DNA of 64,000 bases from Chamaecrista fasciculata (taxonomy: Eukaryota; Streptophyta; Magnoliopsida; Fabales; Fabaceae): the NCBI GenBank assembly GCA_003254925.1, contig QANZ01011582.1, positions 85,913 to 149,912 on the forward strand, read 5' to 3'. This document shows, in pieces, positions 46,501-58,110 of this stretch (the first letter of the stretch is position 1; the number at the start of each line of letters is the position of its first letter). The notes below the pieces were generated by a model that was given only the letters and a program-made list of their open reading frames with translations, was not told where the DNA came from and did not search any database. The translations under genes were made by a program, and so were the position numbers.

Positions 46501-49500
46501 CTTGGAATAAATGCAGCAATCAGGTATGAAGCCACAAATTATATCAAACCCATAAAATTAAACTTGGTATTTCTGAAATTCTTGCTCTCATAATATAGTA
46601 GTGCATGTTTGTTCCATTTTCAGTGTCAGAGTTTCAAATGAACTTGGCACAGGGCATCCTAGAGCAGCTAAATATGCAGTCTATATAACAGTGACTGAGT
46701 CTTTTATGTTAGGAATTTTTTTTATGATCGTCATTTTGATAGCTCGAAAGTACATAGCTCTACTCTACACAACCAGTAAGATTTTGGAAGAAACTGTGGC
46801 TAGCCTTGCTTACCTCCTTGGTATTACTATGCTTCTAAACAGTGTTCAACCTGTGATTTCAGGTATCAACTATATATATATGTCCTGTATCTTTATAAAC
46901 AATTCTAAAAATGAGAAAAATCTACTTTTGATCTCAAAATCTGTATAGAGTCAATGAATTAGTTTTTTAAATAACGTAAAAGTACCCTTGGTATCCTCAA
47001 AATATGTGATCATTTTTAGTTGTACCTTCAAAAAAAATTTCAGGGCAATTGTACCTCCAAATTATGAAGTCAGTTTCAGTTATACCTCCAAAATTTTTTT
47101 AGTCAATTATACTCTCAATATTTCACATTTGAGTCAATTATATCTCCAAATACCCTTTAAATTGGGGGTACAATTGACACAAAAAAGAAAAGATTGAGGG
47201 TACAATTAATATAAAAAAGAAAATATTTGCGGTATAATTGACGACTCAAAAACTTTGGGAATATAATTGAAACTGACCTTATACTTTGGAGGTACAATTG
47301 ACCCAAAAAAACTTCTGGGGTACCAAGAGTACCTTTTCCTTTAAATAATTGAGATATACGACTTGATCTTTGAAATATTGCAATTATCGACGATTTGGTT
47401 TGAGTTATATTTAGGGACCAAAAACTAGAAATTCTGCAATCAAAAATATAAATTCAGTACAAATTTAGAGATCAAAATGTATAAAATTAATTCAATTCAG
47501 AAGCCAAACTATATATATTAGTTGTTATTTTGATAGAAATTAACAATGATAAAATTAAAAAGGTAAGTATTTTATTGTCAACAACTAACAAGTATGTTTA
47601 ACTTATATCCAGAAGGTTAAAGGGCCATTTTGGTCCTAAATATATGCCCTAATGTTTATTTTGGTCCATTATGTTTTAAAATGTTCAAATTGATCCTAAA
47701 TGTTGGCAAAATATTTCATTTTGGTCCTAAATATTGGCAAAATATTTCATTTTGGTCCAAAATTATTGAATTTGGTAATATTTCTCTCGTTTCTCATTTC
47801 AAGTTCAAAGGACTTGTTAAGAGGAACTCATAGCTCTGAATTCGTCGTATTCGAATTTGAAACAAGAGAGATATGATCAACTTTTCTTCTTTGACCATGA
47901 AACGAGTAGTTTACATTTAGGACCCATTTGACCTCGTTTGTCGATGACCCTAACTAGATAGAGAAATTACTATTTGAGAACAATACTTAGCTCTAAACTC
48001 GTCACGTTTGAACTTGAAATGAGCCATATTTAATAGCTTGGACCAAAATGAAACATTTTGCCAACATTTAGGACCAATTTGAACATTTTGAAACAAAATG
48101 GACCAAAATGAATTTTAGGGCATACATTTAGGACCAAAATGAACCTTTAACCTATCAGAATACAAAATTAAATAGTCAATATTGTATGTTGAAGTTTTGT
48201 AATATTATTACAGGTGTTGCTATTGGAGGAGGGTGGCAAGGACTAGTAGCTTACATCAACGTGGGTTGTTATTACATATTTGGGCTTCCTTTGGGATATG
48301 TCCTAGGTTATGTGGCAAAGTGGGGAGTCAAGGTAATGCATAATTTCATCTCTTTCACTATTTCTTAAGTTCTTTGGAGAATTGCATTGGAGAGAAAAGA
48401 TTCTTTAATATTCTTTTAGGACGGGAATAATTCATATTATCTTTTTAGTCTTTAAAATTTTATTTCAAGTTATGAAACACAAACAATGATATAAATATAG
48501 ACACGAATCCTTAAAATTATATGATACTACATGACACAAATATATATAATTTTTAAAATAGACAAAAAATAATGAGGAAATTAAATATCCATAAAATTTG
48601 ACAAAAAATTTCCCTTTTCATTTTGAGTAAATTAACAAGAAAAACTCAGACAAAAGAAAATTAACAAGAAAAACTAATCATTAAGACGAAATTGCAATTA
48701 AAACTAGAGTCAGTAAATACAATTATAAATTAGTTTGTTACTTGAAAAGTTTAAAGAAAAAATTTAGATAAAGTTCCTTATATCTTTGTTATAAAATTTT
48801 TCTAATCACAAAATTGATTTACATTTTTTCTCTTTTATGATTGATTATGCAAAAATGTGTTGGGAATATGCACGAATTTATAGAATAGAATTTAGGGTAA
48901 ATTACACTTTGGTACCCTGTGGTTTGACCCTATTTCACTTTGGTACCCTGTGGTTTGAGACTTAACACTTTGGTACCCTGAGGTTTGGACCTTTAACACA
49001 TTGGTACCCTCAAAACGTTTTCTGTTAAAACTTAACGTACCTTTTCTCACCTGCATCTCACGTGCTCTTCCTAAATTCATCATTTGCGTCTGCGTCTTCT
49101 CTCCAACACGCTCAAATTCATCTTTGTTTGCGTCTTCATCTTTCTCTCCAACACAACCAAATTCATCTTCGTCTGTGTCTGATTCGTCTTCTTCAAAATC
49201 GTCCCCCTCTCCAACACAACTCTCCCTTCTCTGCTGCGTCGCCTTGGACAACCCTAAACTCCCAAAACATTATTGTGTCGAACAACAAAACCCTAACTTT
49301 TTGAAATTCAGACAAGAACGATGATGATATCGACGGGCACAATTACGTGACGCAGAGAAGAGAGAGTTGAGAGAGAGATATCGATGGCACGATTACACGA
49401 CGCAGAGAAGAGAGTTGAGAGAGAGACATTACGCAACGTAGAGAAGAGATTTTGTTTGGGTTGGATTCAGGCACGATTTTGATTTTGGAGCTATCCATTG

Positions 49501-51214
49501 TTGTGAGCTTTAGAGGAAGAGGATCTTCGGATTTTGAGTTTTGGCTGAGAATCAGAGAAATGGGGTCGAGGGTGTGGAAGAGAGCTTTCAGAGAACAAGA
49601 AGAAGGGTTTGATTCTGAGAAATGGGTTTCTGCCATAATCGATGAAGGAATCGAGAAAGAGAGAAAAAAATGGAGACTTTTTTTTGGGTTTCCGAGTTTC
49701 TCCAACGGAGAAGAAATTTGACGAACACAACACGCACAGACTAGGGCAAGATTTTTTCATTTTGATTTGGATGAAGACAATAGCGATTTGATCTGAATAT
49801 GTAGCTTAAAGCGAGACAAATTTAGTTTAGGAGAGCACGTGAGATGCAGGTGAGTAAAGGTCTGTTAAATTTTAACAGAAAACATTTTGAGGGTACCAAT
49901 GTGTTAAAGGTCCAAACCTCAGGGTACCAAAGTGTTAAGTCTCAAACCACAGGGTACCAAAGTGAAATAGGGTCAAACCTCAGGGTACCAAAGTGTAATT
50001 TACCCTTTTAAATTGAGTCGCGTCACAAGGGCACTGTCCTTAAGAGTTTATTCTGCAACCCTCTTTAAATTGGAAGCGGTACTCCCTATGATTAAACAAA
50101 CTCTTCTTGTTGATACAACAAGGCCATAGAACAATAGAAAATTATATTCAGTGAGTTGGGTCAGATTAGTATCTAAGCCTTGAACACAATTGTATATATT
50201 AAGGTAGCTGGGAGAGAGACGTTGGGCAGGGTTATGACTGATTAAAACAGCTCATAAACGCATTTTAAAAACATAAACACAATTTGAATGTCATTATTTT
50301 TTTATATGAAATAGCCCAAGTTTAATACACCATAAAAGGGGAGTTTTCAGGTAAGCCATAAATATCAGAAAATAATGTTCACAAAATAATAAAATCTGAT
50401 TTTATAAAAAGACTCGATGTCCTCGTCTACACTCGCAGGGGGGTTAACTACGATTTCCCCCGGAGGCTCATGTTTGTGTGCTCGAGACCTTCCTTCTTCT
50501 CTACTTGGTTACCCCCTCTTTTCACATCTAAATATATATACTCTTGGCTCATCCATAAACTAGGCAATGTGAGACTTTTATTTGATATACTCTAACATAA
50601 TATAATATATAATATTCTCAATATGTGGATCTCACATAGTCCCACATAATATTATATAATATATGTAATATTCTCAACAAAATGTGTGTTTAATATTTTC
50701 TCTCTACCATAATTGATCATACATACAATTTTTGTCATGAGTCAAATGTGGATTGGAAACCTTATAACAAATATATAAATAACTTTATCTAAGTATTGTC
50801 CAAAGTTTAATTAGGACAAAGATTAGGATAGAAAAGTATCATTTATCATTAATTTATCTATGTTCTCTGCCAAAAGGGGTAATTAACTAATAAACTGCAA
50901 TCCATATATTAATGTTTAGGGACTTTGGGGTGGCATGATATGTGGAACTGTTTTGCAAACATTGATGCTTGTGATTGTGATCTATAGAACCAACTGGAAC
51001 AAGGAGGTAAAAAATGCTTCTCAACTTCTTTTGCTTCAAAAAATACTCAAATTTGGAAATATCAATATCTTGATCATTGAATGATTGAAAAGGATTTTAG
51101 CTATTCAGATATACAAATTTATTGCAGGTTGAACAATCAAGAGAACGTATGCAGAAATGGACAGGGCCACGCATCCAAGTTGAGAGAAATAGTAAGATAG
51201 AAGATCAAAGTTAA
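43559..51214 (+). CDS. MATE family efflux transporter (DETOXIFICATION-type), 7 exons, 508 aa
   Basis: Exons 43559-43867, 45117-45745, 46467-46523, 46624-46862, 48214-48332, 50920-51006 and 51128-51214 join in frame with GT..AG introns to 508 residues, the usual plant MATE length. After a hydrophilic N-terminus come two MatE halves. Diagnostic stretches are GHIGNLELSAVSIS (about 76-89), LGMGSALETLCGQAVGAGQ (about 104-122) at the exon 1/2 junction, and RVSNELGTGHPRAAKY (about 334-349) opening the second half. About 12 membrane helices are expected. The pattern fits the plant DTX27-35 group, proton-coupled exporters or vacuolar importers of flavonoids, xenobiotics or ions; the substrate cannot be read. 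Introns 1, 4 and 5 are expanded by transposons, yet all splice sites are intact. Confidence 0.93.
43970..44230. repeat. Decayed 'tttagtccctgaaa' repeat in MATE intron 1 (similar at 44910-45000, 45780-46030, 46080-46325)
   Basis: Repeated phrases such as 'ttgaaagattgaaatacaca', 'aaggactaaa' and 'ggaccaaattgttagttt' occur in both orientations in introns 1 and 2, with a (TA)n run at about 44160-44180. They represent one MITE-like family at several decay stages; single boundaries cannot be fixed. Confidence 0.5.
44321..44898. mobile_element. MITE-like element in MATE intron 1, 578 bp
   Basis: Ends 'agggctgcacatgggtcgg' and 'ccgattttttgtgcaatcct' are inverted. CCGGGCC-rich arms lie inside both ends ('gggcccggtttta', 'ctcgggccgggcc'). 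Flanks atgctatat (44312-44320) and atgctatgc (44899-44907) match at 7 of 9. The middle holds purine-rich GAAGACAACGA-type repeats. No coding function. Confidence 0.7.
46975..47339. mobile_element. MULE-type MITE in MATE intron 4, 365 bp, perfect 9-bp target duplication
   Basis: Left 'cgtaaaagtacccttggta' and right 'taccaagagtaccttttcc' are inverted. Flanks tttaaataa are identical (46966-46974 and 47340-47348). It belongs with 1666-2451, sharing the 'caattatacc' type arms. Confidence 0.82.
47615..48152. mobile_element. Element of the 'tttaggaccaaaatgaa' family in MATE intron 4, 538 bp
   Basis: Left 'ggttaaagggccattttggt' and right 'accaaaatgaacctttaacc' are inverted. Flanks tatccagaa and tatcagaat match with a one-base gap. 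The interior has 'tttgacctcgtttgtcga', as in the 31456-32455 copy. Confidence 0.68.
48858..50679. mobile_element. Solo LTR in MATE intron 5, with 5-bp target duplication, interrupted by a MULE
   Basis: Starts tgttgggaatatg and ends atattctcaaca (TG..CA). Flanks aaatg at 48853-48857 and 50680-50684 are identical. The surrounding host repeat reads through exactly when the insert is removed, as shown by the copy at 28517-28720. Without the MULE at 48895-50005 the LTR is about 711 bp. No internal retrotransposon genes are present, so it is a solo LTR left by recombination. Confidence 0.85.
48895..50005. mobile_element. MULE-like element, 1111 bp, GGTACC-repeat family, inside the solo LTR
   Basis: Ends gggtaaattacactttggta and its complement. 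Each arm is about 170 bp with four 'ttggtaccctgtggttt' units, continuing inward to 'tctcacctgcatctcacgtg' and its mirror near 49834. The immediate 9-bp flanks do not match (tagaattta versus ttttaaatt). The GC-richer interior (49070-49760) may be captured DNA: the minus strand of about 49001-49251 encodes an acidic tandem repeat and 49343-49705 is another open stretch. Neither is recognised. Confidence 0.78.
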
Positions 51215-54200
51215 TGAGTTAATTCCCTTTCCATGATTATTTTTAAATAATATGATTTTGAGCATGACATCATATTTGATAAAATAATATATGCCAAAAT
51301 GTATTTTTTTTTTTTGTAGTTCTAGTATTTTATTATCTATAGTTGTTTTCTTAAAATAGACAACTTTAATTTCTTTCTTATCTTTTATTGGTTTCATGAT
51401 TGGATAATGTTATTACTATCTATATATATGTATTTGTATTTGTTTATATTATTAAATACTAATATTTAATTTATATTTGATAAATTAGTATCTGAATACA
51501 TATCTTCAATACTCGAAATATACAGTATCCAAAATACTAAAAAAATAATGGATATTGATATAATATCTTAATTTAATAAATTAGATACATCTAATATTCA
51601 ATATTTGTAAACCAAAATAAACTAATTAAATATAAAATTAAAAATATTCAAAAAAGTATAAAATAATATATATAAAAAATAATAAAATATTTATATTATA
51701 AAATTAATATTAAATATTAAGTATCTTAATTATCCATTTATTTCTTATGAATATTGGAGAGTTGGAATGATATCCATACTCATGAGATATATGATAATTT
51801 CTTATTTTTAACTATTTATATTTTTTATGATATTAAGTATCTACGAATGCGAAGTAGGATACTCGTTTAAATTGACATCCCTATTTATAGAACTATTAGC
51901 CACATGTTTGGTATTTTCTTTTAGGATCAATTATCAAGTTTGAGGGAGCAATTATTAGTAGATAAGACTATATTCTACAACTAATCGCGAAATATGAATT
52001 TCAATAGAGAAATAGACTATTGGGTTCTCCTAAACAAGAGCTTTATAAATATAATCGATTGAATGAATCAATAAAATGGTCAAGGGAAACTCTTATTTAT
52101 AGGAGGAGAGAACTCAAAGCACTGAACTATCTGATGTGAGATTTAAAAGGGAGAGATATGCCACTGACATTGCTTCTTTGGATCACGCATGGGGACGCGT
52201 ACGACCTTCGTTAAAAGTTATAGGTTAATCCATGACTTGTTTGAACTCTACGAATTATATTAATATATACATGCCCAAAAAAATCAACATAATTAAATAT
52301 CTATATTCTAATTTTAATTCTTAAATTTTTGTATAAGTAATTATTTAGAACTAAATAAAACAACCAATAATAACGGATACTTAAATAATAAATTTGTTAA
52401 TTTTTAATATTGACTTGCCTTGCATTAATATTAGTACAATTTAATTTGGTATTTACTTTTTCATAAAAAATTAAATAAAAAAAATATTATCGCATATTTA
52501 AGTATTAAAGATTAAATCTCAAAGATTTACAAGATATAAAATATCGATTTTTTTAAAAAAAATAATAGGAAGTAAATTAAGAATTAATAATTAATTTTCT
52601 CAAAATGAAAGCCAAAAAGAATATGATCACTCAATAACGTTGAACCAAAAAACAAATTCAAAACCCAAAAAGTAAAAAAAAAATTCAATGTTTGATTGTA
52701 TCGAAAGCTCCAATAAATTGGGATTTTCCTATTCGATCAAATCATTTTGGGACAAGTGGATTATTTGTGATGAAGAGAATGAGCTTCAAGAGAATTATTT
52801 GAAGTTGTTGCACAATAAAACCATGATGATTTCAAATGAAGAATAGAAACAAATATTTAAAATTTATTATCATATTCTCAAAATAAGATTATATTGTTGT
52901 AATTACATTTAAAATTAAACATAATTTCAACTAAAGAAGCATAGGTACTCCAAATTGCCCAACATACTCGTACCTGGTAGGGATACGTACCCATGGAGTA
53001 TCTTGTTGTTTTGAATTTAAAATAAAAAAAGAAATTAGAGAAAATTGAGAATTTGAGATAATAGAGAGGAGAGAATGGTAATGGTGGTAGTTGGTGCAAT
53101 ACTGCAATTTGTATTATATTGAGATTGAGATTGAGATAATAGAAATGACGGAGGTAGGTGTACCCAAAAAAAACAAAGAGATGACGGAGGTAGGTGGGCT
53201 TTTTTTTTTATTTTCAATTAGTTTACAAATTTTAAAATATGACTCTGGTTGATAATTTGGTAATGGAAACTTTCTACTTTTTTAATTGCAATTTTGAATA
53301 ATCTACTGTTAAATTTTAAATATGTTATTTTAAATCTTAGACTCTTAGTCAATATCTTTAGTTTTGTTTTTTAAAAATTTGTTTCTTTTTAATAAATAAA
53401 ATATTTTATTATATATAACATATTTTTATATTTTTTATAAATATATTATACCGTACCCATACTCTACAATTTTAAAAAATAATCGTACCTCGTACTTATA
53501 TTTATACACATACTTGTATCCTACAAATACAACATAAATTTCAACCAATAATTACATCTACAGTAAGCATGATGACATAAATCATGAGAAAAAGTTAATT
53601 TAATGCATTAAAAATCATATCACATATCCAAATTAAGGACATGTGACATTAAATAGTTGATATTACAACTCAGATAATTTTTCATTGATGGGCTCCATGA
53701 CTTGTAGGAGTCATGTGCATGGATTAATTTACGGTTTTCCTTATTATATTATAGAATATAGATAAATAACTCCCCATTAGGATTAATTTCAATTATATTT
53801 CTAAAATTTTTTTGAGTCAATTTTAGTTTCAATTATACTTCAAAAGTTTTTTAGGTTAATTATATTCTCAATCTTTTTGTATCGATTGTACTCCCAATTT
53901 GAAAGTACAATTAACTCAAATGTGAAAAATTGATGATACACTTAATTCAATAAAATTTTGGAGATACAACTGAAATTAACCTCACATTTTGAGAATATAA
54001 TTAATAAAAAAAAATTTAAAAATACAACTAAAATTGATTCCATATTTTTAAGATACCAAAAATACTTTTGCTTATAATAAATGAATGCTCCAACCTTCTA
54101 TTTGCTAAAAAAAGTCATTCTCTCTCAATAATTATTATTTTCCAACATCAGCTAATTGTTAATATTAGCATAAACCATTAAATTGAAAAAGTATATTGCA

Positions 54201-54387
54201 TAATATCATATTCACACCTTATATAGATAAATATAACTTGTTCATGTTGCAAGAAAAACCCAAATAGGAGCTTCATAAGCCAAAACAAAGCATTTTTATT
54301 ATATTCGAGGAGTTAATAAGTCAAATTAGATTACAGATATTATATAATCAATAGTGTGTCATTGTCATCCAAGTGGCCAAAGCCTAC
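51215..54387. other. Long AT-rich spacer downstream of the MATE gene, no gene seen
   Basis: Very AT-rich. 51840-51890 contains 'aaattgacatcccta', a phrase typical of one plant MITE end, without a clear partner. A short open stretch at about 52690-52846 shows no motif. 53770-54080 is a decayed copy of the 46975-47339 family ('tgagtcaatt', 'accaaaaatacttttg'). Confidence 0.4.
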
Positions 54388-54785
54388 TTGGTTCACCAAC
54401 CACAGATTTAAAATAATTTATATGACTACGTATTTTTTTTTTGGGTACATAATATGACTACGTATTTAATGCCGTGTTGTTAGGTAAGTCTGTCCAAATA
54501 AAACAAATAAAAAACTATAGATTCCCTCTAGTCTTTACATTGTTAACATTATGAAATTAAAAAGAATTTTTAATTCACATTTTTTTATTCGTTCAAAGCT
54601 TTACGTTCAAATGTCAATGTTCATGGTTCGACCAAGGCCTACCATTCTAACTTCTCCCATTCGATGTATCCAGCTCATTAATTCCAGCAAAGTAGTGACA
54701 AGAATATTCTCGAGAATATATAGAATTCACCGCCTCAAAAAAAAGAAAATGAAAAGAATACCAAAACACACAGAATGCCTCAAAA
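54388..54785. repeat. Local duplication, copy A (partner 55170-55575)
   Basis: 'ggttcaccaa.cacagattta', 'gttgttaggtaagtctgtcc', 'tgtcaatgttcatggttcga' and 'agaataccaaaaca' recur in the same order at 55170-55575, about 780 bp downstream. Confidence 0.8.
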
Positions 54786-54839
54786 TCACTAACCAAAAGA
54801 AAAAAAACATGAATAAATGTCACTGGCTTTTGGCTTTAA

Positions 54840-55150
54840 ATCCGTCTTCTTCAATAATCTGCAAATTAAACAAAGAATTCCAAACATGCATAGACATAGA
54901 ACAGTATTTGAAAAGATGTTCTAGAGATTAACTTTGGTTACCACAAAGAGGGCAAACATTAGGAATTTGAATTCCTTTAGATGAGAGGATCTCATTGCAA
55001 GGCAAACCATTATGGAGACGTCTCCAAAGGAAGTATCAATTTGATTCTGATATGACAGTGGCTTTTCCAAATCCATCTAAGATTGATATGAGGAGACACA
55101 ATTCAGAATTGCTTAGTAGAGCCAAGTACTCTGACTTGACATTAAACTAA
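54840..55150 (-). pseudogene. LINE ORF2 relic, zinc-binding (zf-RVT) segment
   Basis: On the minus strand around 55035-54935 the reading is FLWRRLHNGLPCNEILSSKG then IQIPNVCPLCGNQS followed by a stop, and further 'LEHLFKYCSM' and 'VWNSL'. This is the CxxC..H..C zinc-binding block after the reverse transcriptase in plant LINEs. Stops show it is dead. It lies between the two copies of the local duplication. Confidence 0.65.
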
Positions 55151-55169
55151 ACATAGATGGCTCTAGGTT

Positions 55170-55575
55170 TAAGTTGGTTCACCAATCACAGATTTAAAAT
55201 AATTTATATGACTACGTATTTAATGTTGTGTTGTTAGGTAAGTCTGTCCAAATAAAACAAATCAAAAACTACAAATTCCCTATAGTCTCTACATTGTTAA
55301 CATTATGAAATAAAAAAAGAATCTCAATTTGCATTTTTTTTTTATTCGTTAAAAGAAAAGGTAATAGACAACATGTTCAAATGTCAATGTTCATGGTTCG
55401 AGGAAGGGCTCATTCAAAATTTCTCCATTCGATGTATCCAGCTCATTCATTCCAGCAAAGCAGCGATAATAATAGTCTCGAGAATATATGCAGATTGCAG
55501 AATTCATCGCCTCAAAAAACGAAAATGAAAAGAATACCAAAACAGCAGAATGCCTCAAAATTACTAACCAATAAA
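55170..55575. repeat. Local duplication, copy B (partner 54388-54785)
   Basis: Collinear with copy A, diverging by small indels. Neither copy contains a recognisable gene. Confidence 0.8.
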
Positions 55576-55905
55576 TAAATTGAATATCTCACACATGAAC
55601 CAATGTAAGCTCATAGGCAAAACAAGTACAGATTTAAACTTAAAAAGAATCCGGATGAACAAGATTGAGCCTCAATTACAGACATAACCCCAATTGGGAA
55701 AGCTACAAGAAGATGATAATGAAAAGCACCAACTATTCCTACTTTTTATTTCCTCAAAAGACCAAAAGTCACTGACTGAACCTCGGATTCCTGAGAGAGT
55801 TCAGAACAATGTCACAGGCTTTTGGCTTGAACAAGAACAGAAATGAACACACAAAATGGAATTGGAATCACAGCACACACAAGAAACCAGCAATTTGATA
55901 TTTGA

Positions 55906-56843
55906 TCAATGGGAAGAAACCTTGAGGTTGAGGGACTTGTTGAACCAAGACTTCCAGCTCCCACTGCTCTTGCGAGCAAGTGGGGCAGCCACACTTGCTT
56001 CTTCTTCTGCCTCCTTCACAGGCTGAGGTTTCTTGCACAGCATGAAGTTCCTAGCTCCATATGAACCAATTGTGTCCCAAGGACTAAGAGCTGATCAAAT
56101 AAAAACAAAAAAAAAAGTTTAGGAGAATTTTTCTAGAGAGAATTTAAACCAAATAAACTAATCAATCTTTGAAAAAACAAACAAAATACAATCCATGAAA
56201 TATTTCAACTATCAACTATTTAATCTTTAATGACGATTTAATCTCGGAATTTGAATTAATTTTTATAATTTTTTGGTCTTTAGATTTGTAAAGAACCAAA
56301 TTTTATACTTGCCCTAGAGACTAAATCATTGACAATTCAATAATTAAAGGACCCAGTGTAAATTAAGGGCGACCTGGATTCTCTGTAATTGATCCCACTG
56401 TATTTGTTTGCATTTAGGCAAATTTGAGGGTTAAAATTATCATATCATCACCTAAAGTTAAATGGAAGACAGTTTCATATTTTTTTTGCATGGTGAAATT
56501 TGCCTAAATGCAGGGAACTCTAGAGAGATCCCATTACAGAGGATCTGATTTCAAATTAAGGACCAAATAATAGATTTTCTGAAAAAGCAAGATTCAGATT
56601 GATTGTAATACCGTCTGATCCAACATGGGGGCAATAGAGCAAGAAGTCGCTGATTTCAGATCCCAGAACCGGAAGCCGACCCTCGCGAGCATAGGATTTG
56701 AGGGCGGTGTCGATCACCGCCGCGACGAGCTCTTCTTCGTTCACGACGAAGCGAATCGGACCGGCGCTACCCAGCACATTGATACTGATCAACAGCCTCC
56801 TGCCGTTGGCGTTCTGGTTCTTCTTCGGCTTGGAGAGCAACAT
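55906..56843 (-). CDS. Small plant protein of the DUF7054 (At4g22758-like) family, 2 exons, 138 aa
   Basis: Minus-strand exons 56843-56612 and 56090-55906 are joined across a 521-bp GT..AG intron (phase 1). The conserved domain spans most of exon 1 and the start of exon 2: RLLISINVLGSAGPIRFVVN, ELVAAVIDTALKSYAREGRL, then DFLLYCPHVGSDALSPWDTI and GARNFMLCKKPQ, the signature of plant DUF7054 proteins of unknown function. The C-terminus is basic and Ser/Trp-rich (SSGSWKSWFNKSLNLKVSSH). No signal peptide or membrane helix is evident. The start codon is the first Met before a basic stretch (MLLSKPKKNQ). It is an intact gene; only the family name is known to me. Confidence 0.9.
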
Positions 56844-57412
56844 TTTTAATTTGTCACAGAATTCAATTCAAAAAATCAATCGAAAGAGACAAGATGACGA
56901 TTCACGAATCTGGAGGAACAAATTAGGGTTCGTCAGATTCGGAGATCTCAGGGGTCGACGCCGATGCAGCGGTAGTACCAGCCTTCTTTGCAAGATCCGA
57001 AAGCGAAAGCAGAGGCAGCAGAAGCAGGGAGGAGAATAGCGCTCGCCCTCGATGAGAAAAGGGAGCGCATGAAATCGCTGGTACTTAGGGTTTCTACCAT
57101 TCACAACGAACTCTGAAATTCGGAAGATGGGGTTTCGGAATCAGGACTGAAATCGCAAGAAACGAAGAAGACGAAGCAGTGTTGGACGCAATTGAGAGGG
57201 AAAAATATGAGGAATCGAGAAGGGGAAATTGCAATTCGGCGAAGGAAGAAGAAGAGGGGATATCTATATATATATGGAAGAAAGGTGAAAAGGGAAATTA
57301 GGGTTAGGGTTAAGCCGTTAAGGGATTCGCGTGTGATTGATGCGGAAATCGGTTGGTATTGGAAGTATATGAGGTTGCGGGATTTGTTTTGATTCAAAGG
57401 AGGTGAGAGCAT
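56844..57412 (-). promoter_or_regulatory. 5' flank and leader region of the DUF7054 gene
   Basis: GC-richer than the surroundings. Read on the minus strand it has leader-like sequence and a TATA-like 'tatatatatagatatcccc' at about 57258-57276, roughly 400 bases before the start codon. An exact transcription start cannot be placed. Overlapping open frames here look like chance. Confidence 0.4.
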
Positions 57413-57914
57413 GCCAATGCGGAATTGCGGATTATTCCATCTATTATCTCATCATCATATTGACCAATCATCCTAGCAAAGTTGCATGCTTTAACTTGTT
57501 TATCATATCATATTATAAAAAAAATATGTATTTATTTTTTTGCCAAAGTCCCATTTTGGTCCCTCTGTTATGCTCATTGTTCCAAATAGGTCCCTCAGTT
57601 ATTTTTCGTTCCATATTGGTCCCTCAGTTATCCAAAACTTGTCAAAGTTGGTCCCTTTAACGTTTTCCATCCATTTTTCCGTTAAAAAAATAGGAAAAAT
57701 AAGCTTTCATCCCCAAAAGTTTTATTTTCTTATATTAAGGTCATTTTCTTTTTATAATAGGATCAAACCGTAAGAAAAGAAAATAAATTAAGATTTTAAG
57801 TGAATTTGCCCAAAAACAAAAAATTTCCTCTCCCTCTCGAACACCACTCTCTCTCTCTCTCCCCCTCGGCTCTCTCTCTCTCTCACACACACACACCACT
57901 CTCTCTCCCCCCTC

Positions 57915-57953
<39 letters not shown>

Positions 57954-58076
57954 CACTCTCTCTCTACCCCTCGGCTCTCTCTCTCTCTCCGTCATGTGCG
58001 ATTCCAACATCCACTCAGCCAACCCTCTCGTTCGCTGGCAAAAGTGTGTTCCCGACAAGCCGTTCTGCAATTCCGN

Positions 58077-58107
<31 letters not shown>

Positions 58108-58110
58108 GAG

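Larger units (their letters stand above)
48760..50800. repeat. Host MITE-like repeat surrounding the solo LTR
   Basis: Inverted ends 'tagataaagttccttatatc' (about 48761) and 'aactttatcta' (about 50798) enclose the LTR. Related copies are at 22915-23171 and 28517-28720. A TA dinucleotide may be the target duplication, but this is uncertain. Confidence 0.5.

Noticed and set aside
49343..49705. 120-codon minus-strand frame as a gene in the MATE intron
   Set aside because: It is located within a MULE interior, shows no recognised domain, and the opposite strand is also open; recorded only as possible captured DNA.
56868..57412. Open frames on both strands upstream of the DUF7054 gene
   Set aside because: Basic, low-complexity translations without motifs in a GC-richer leader region; probably chance.
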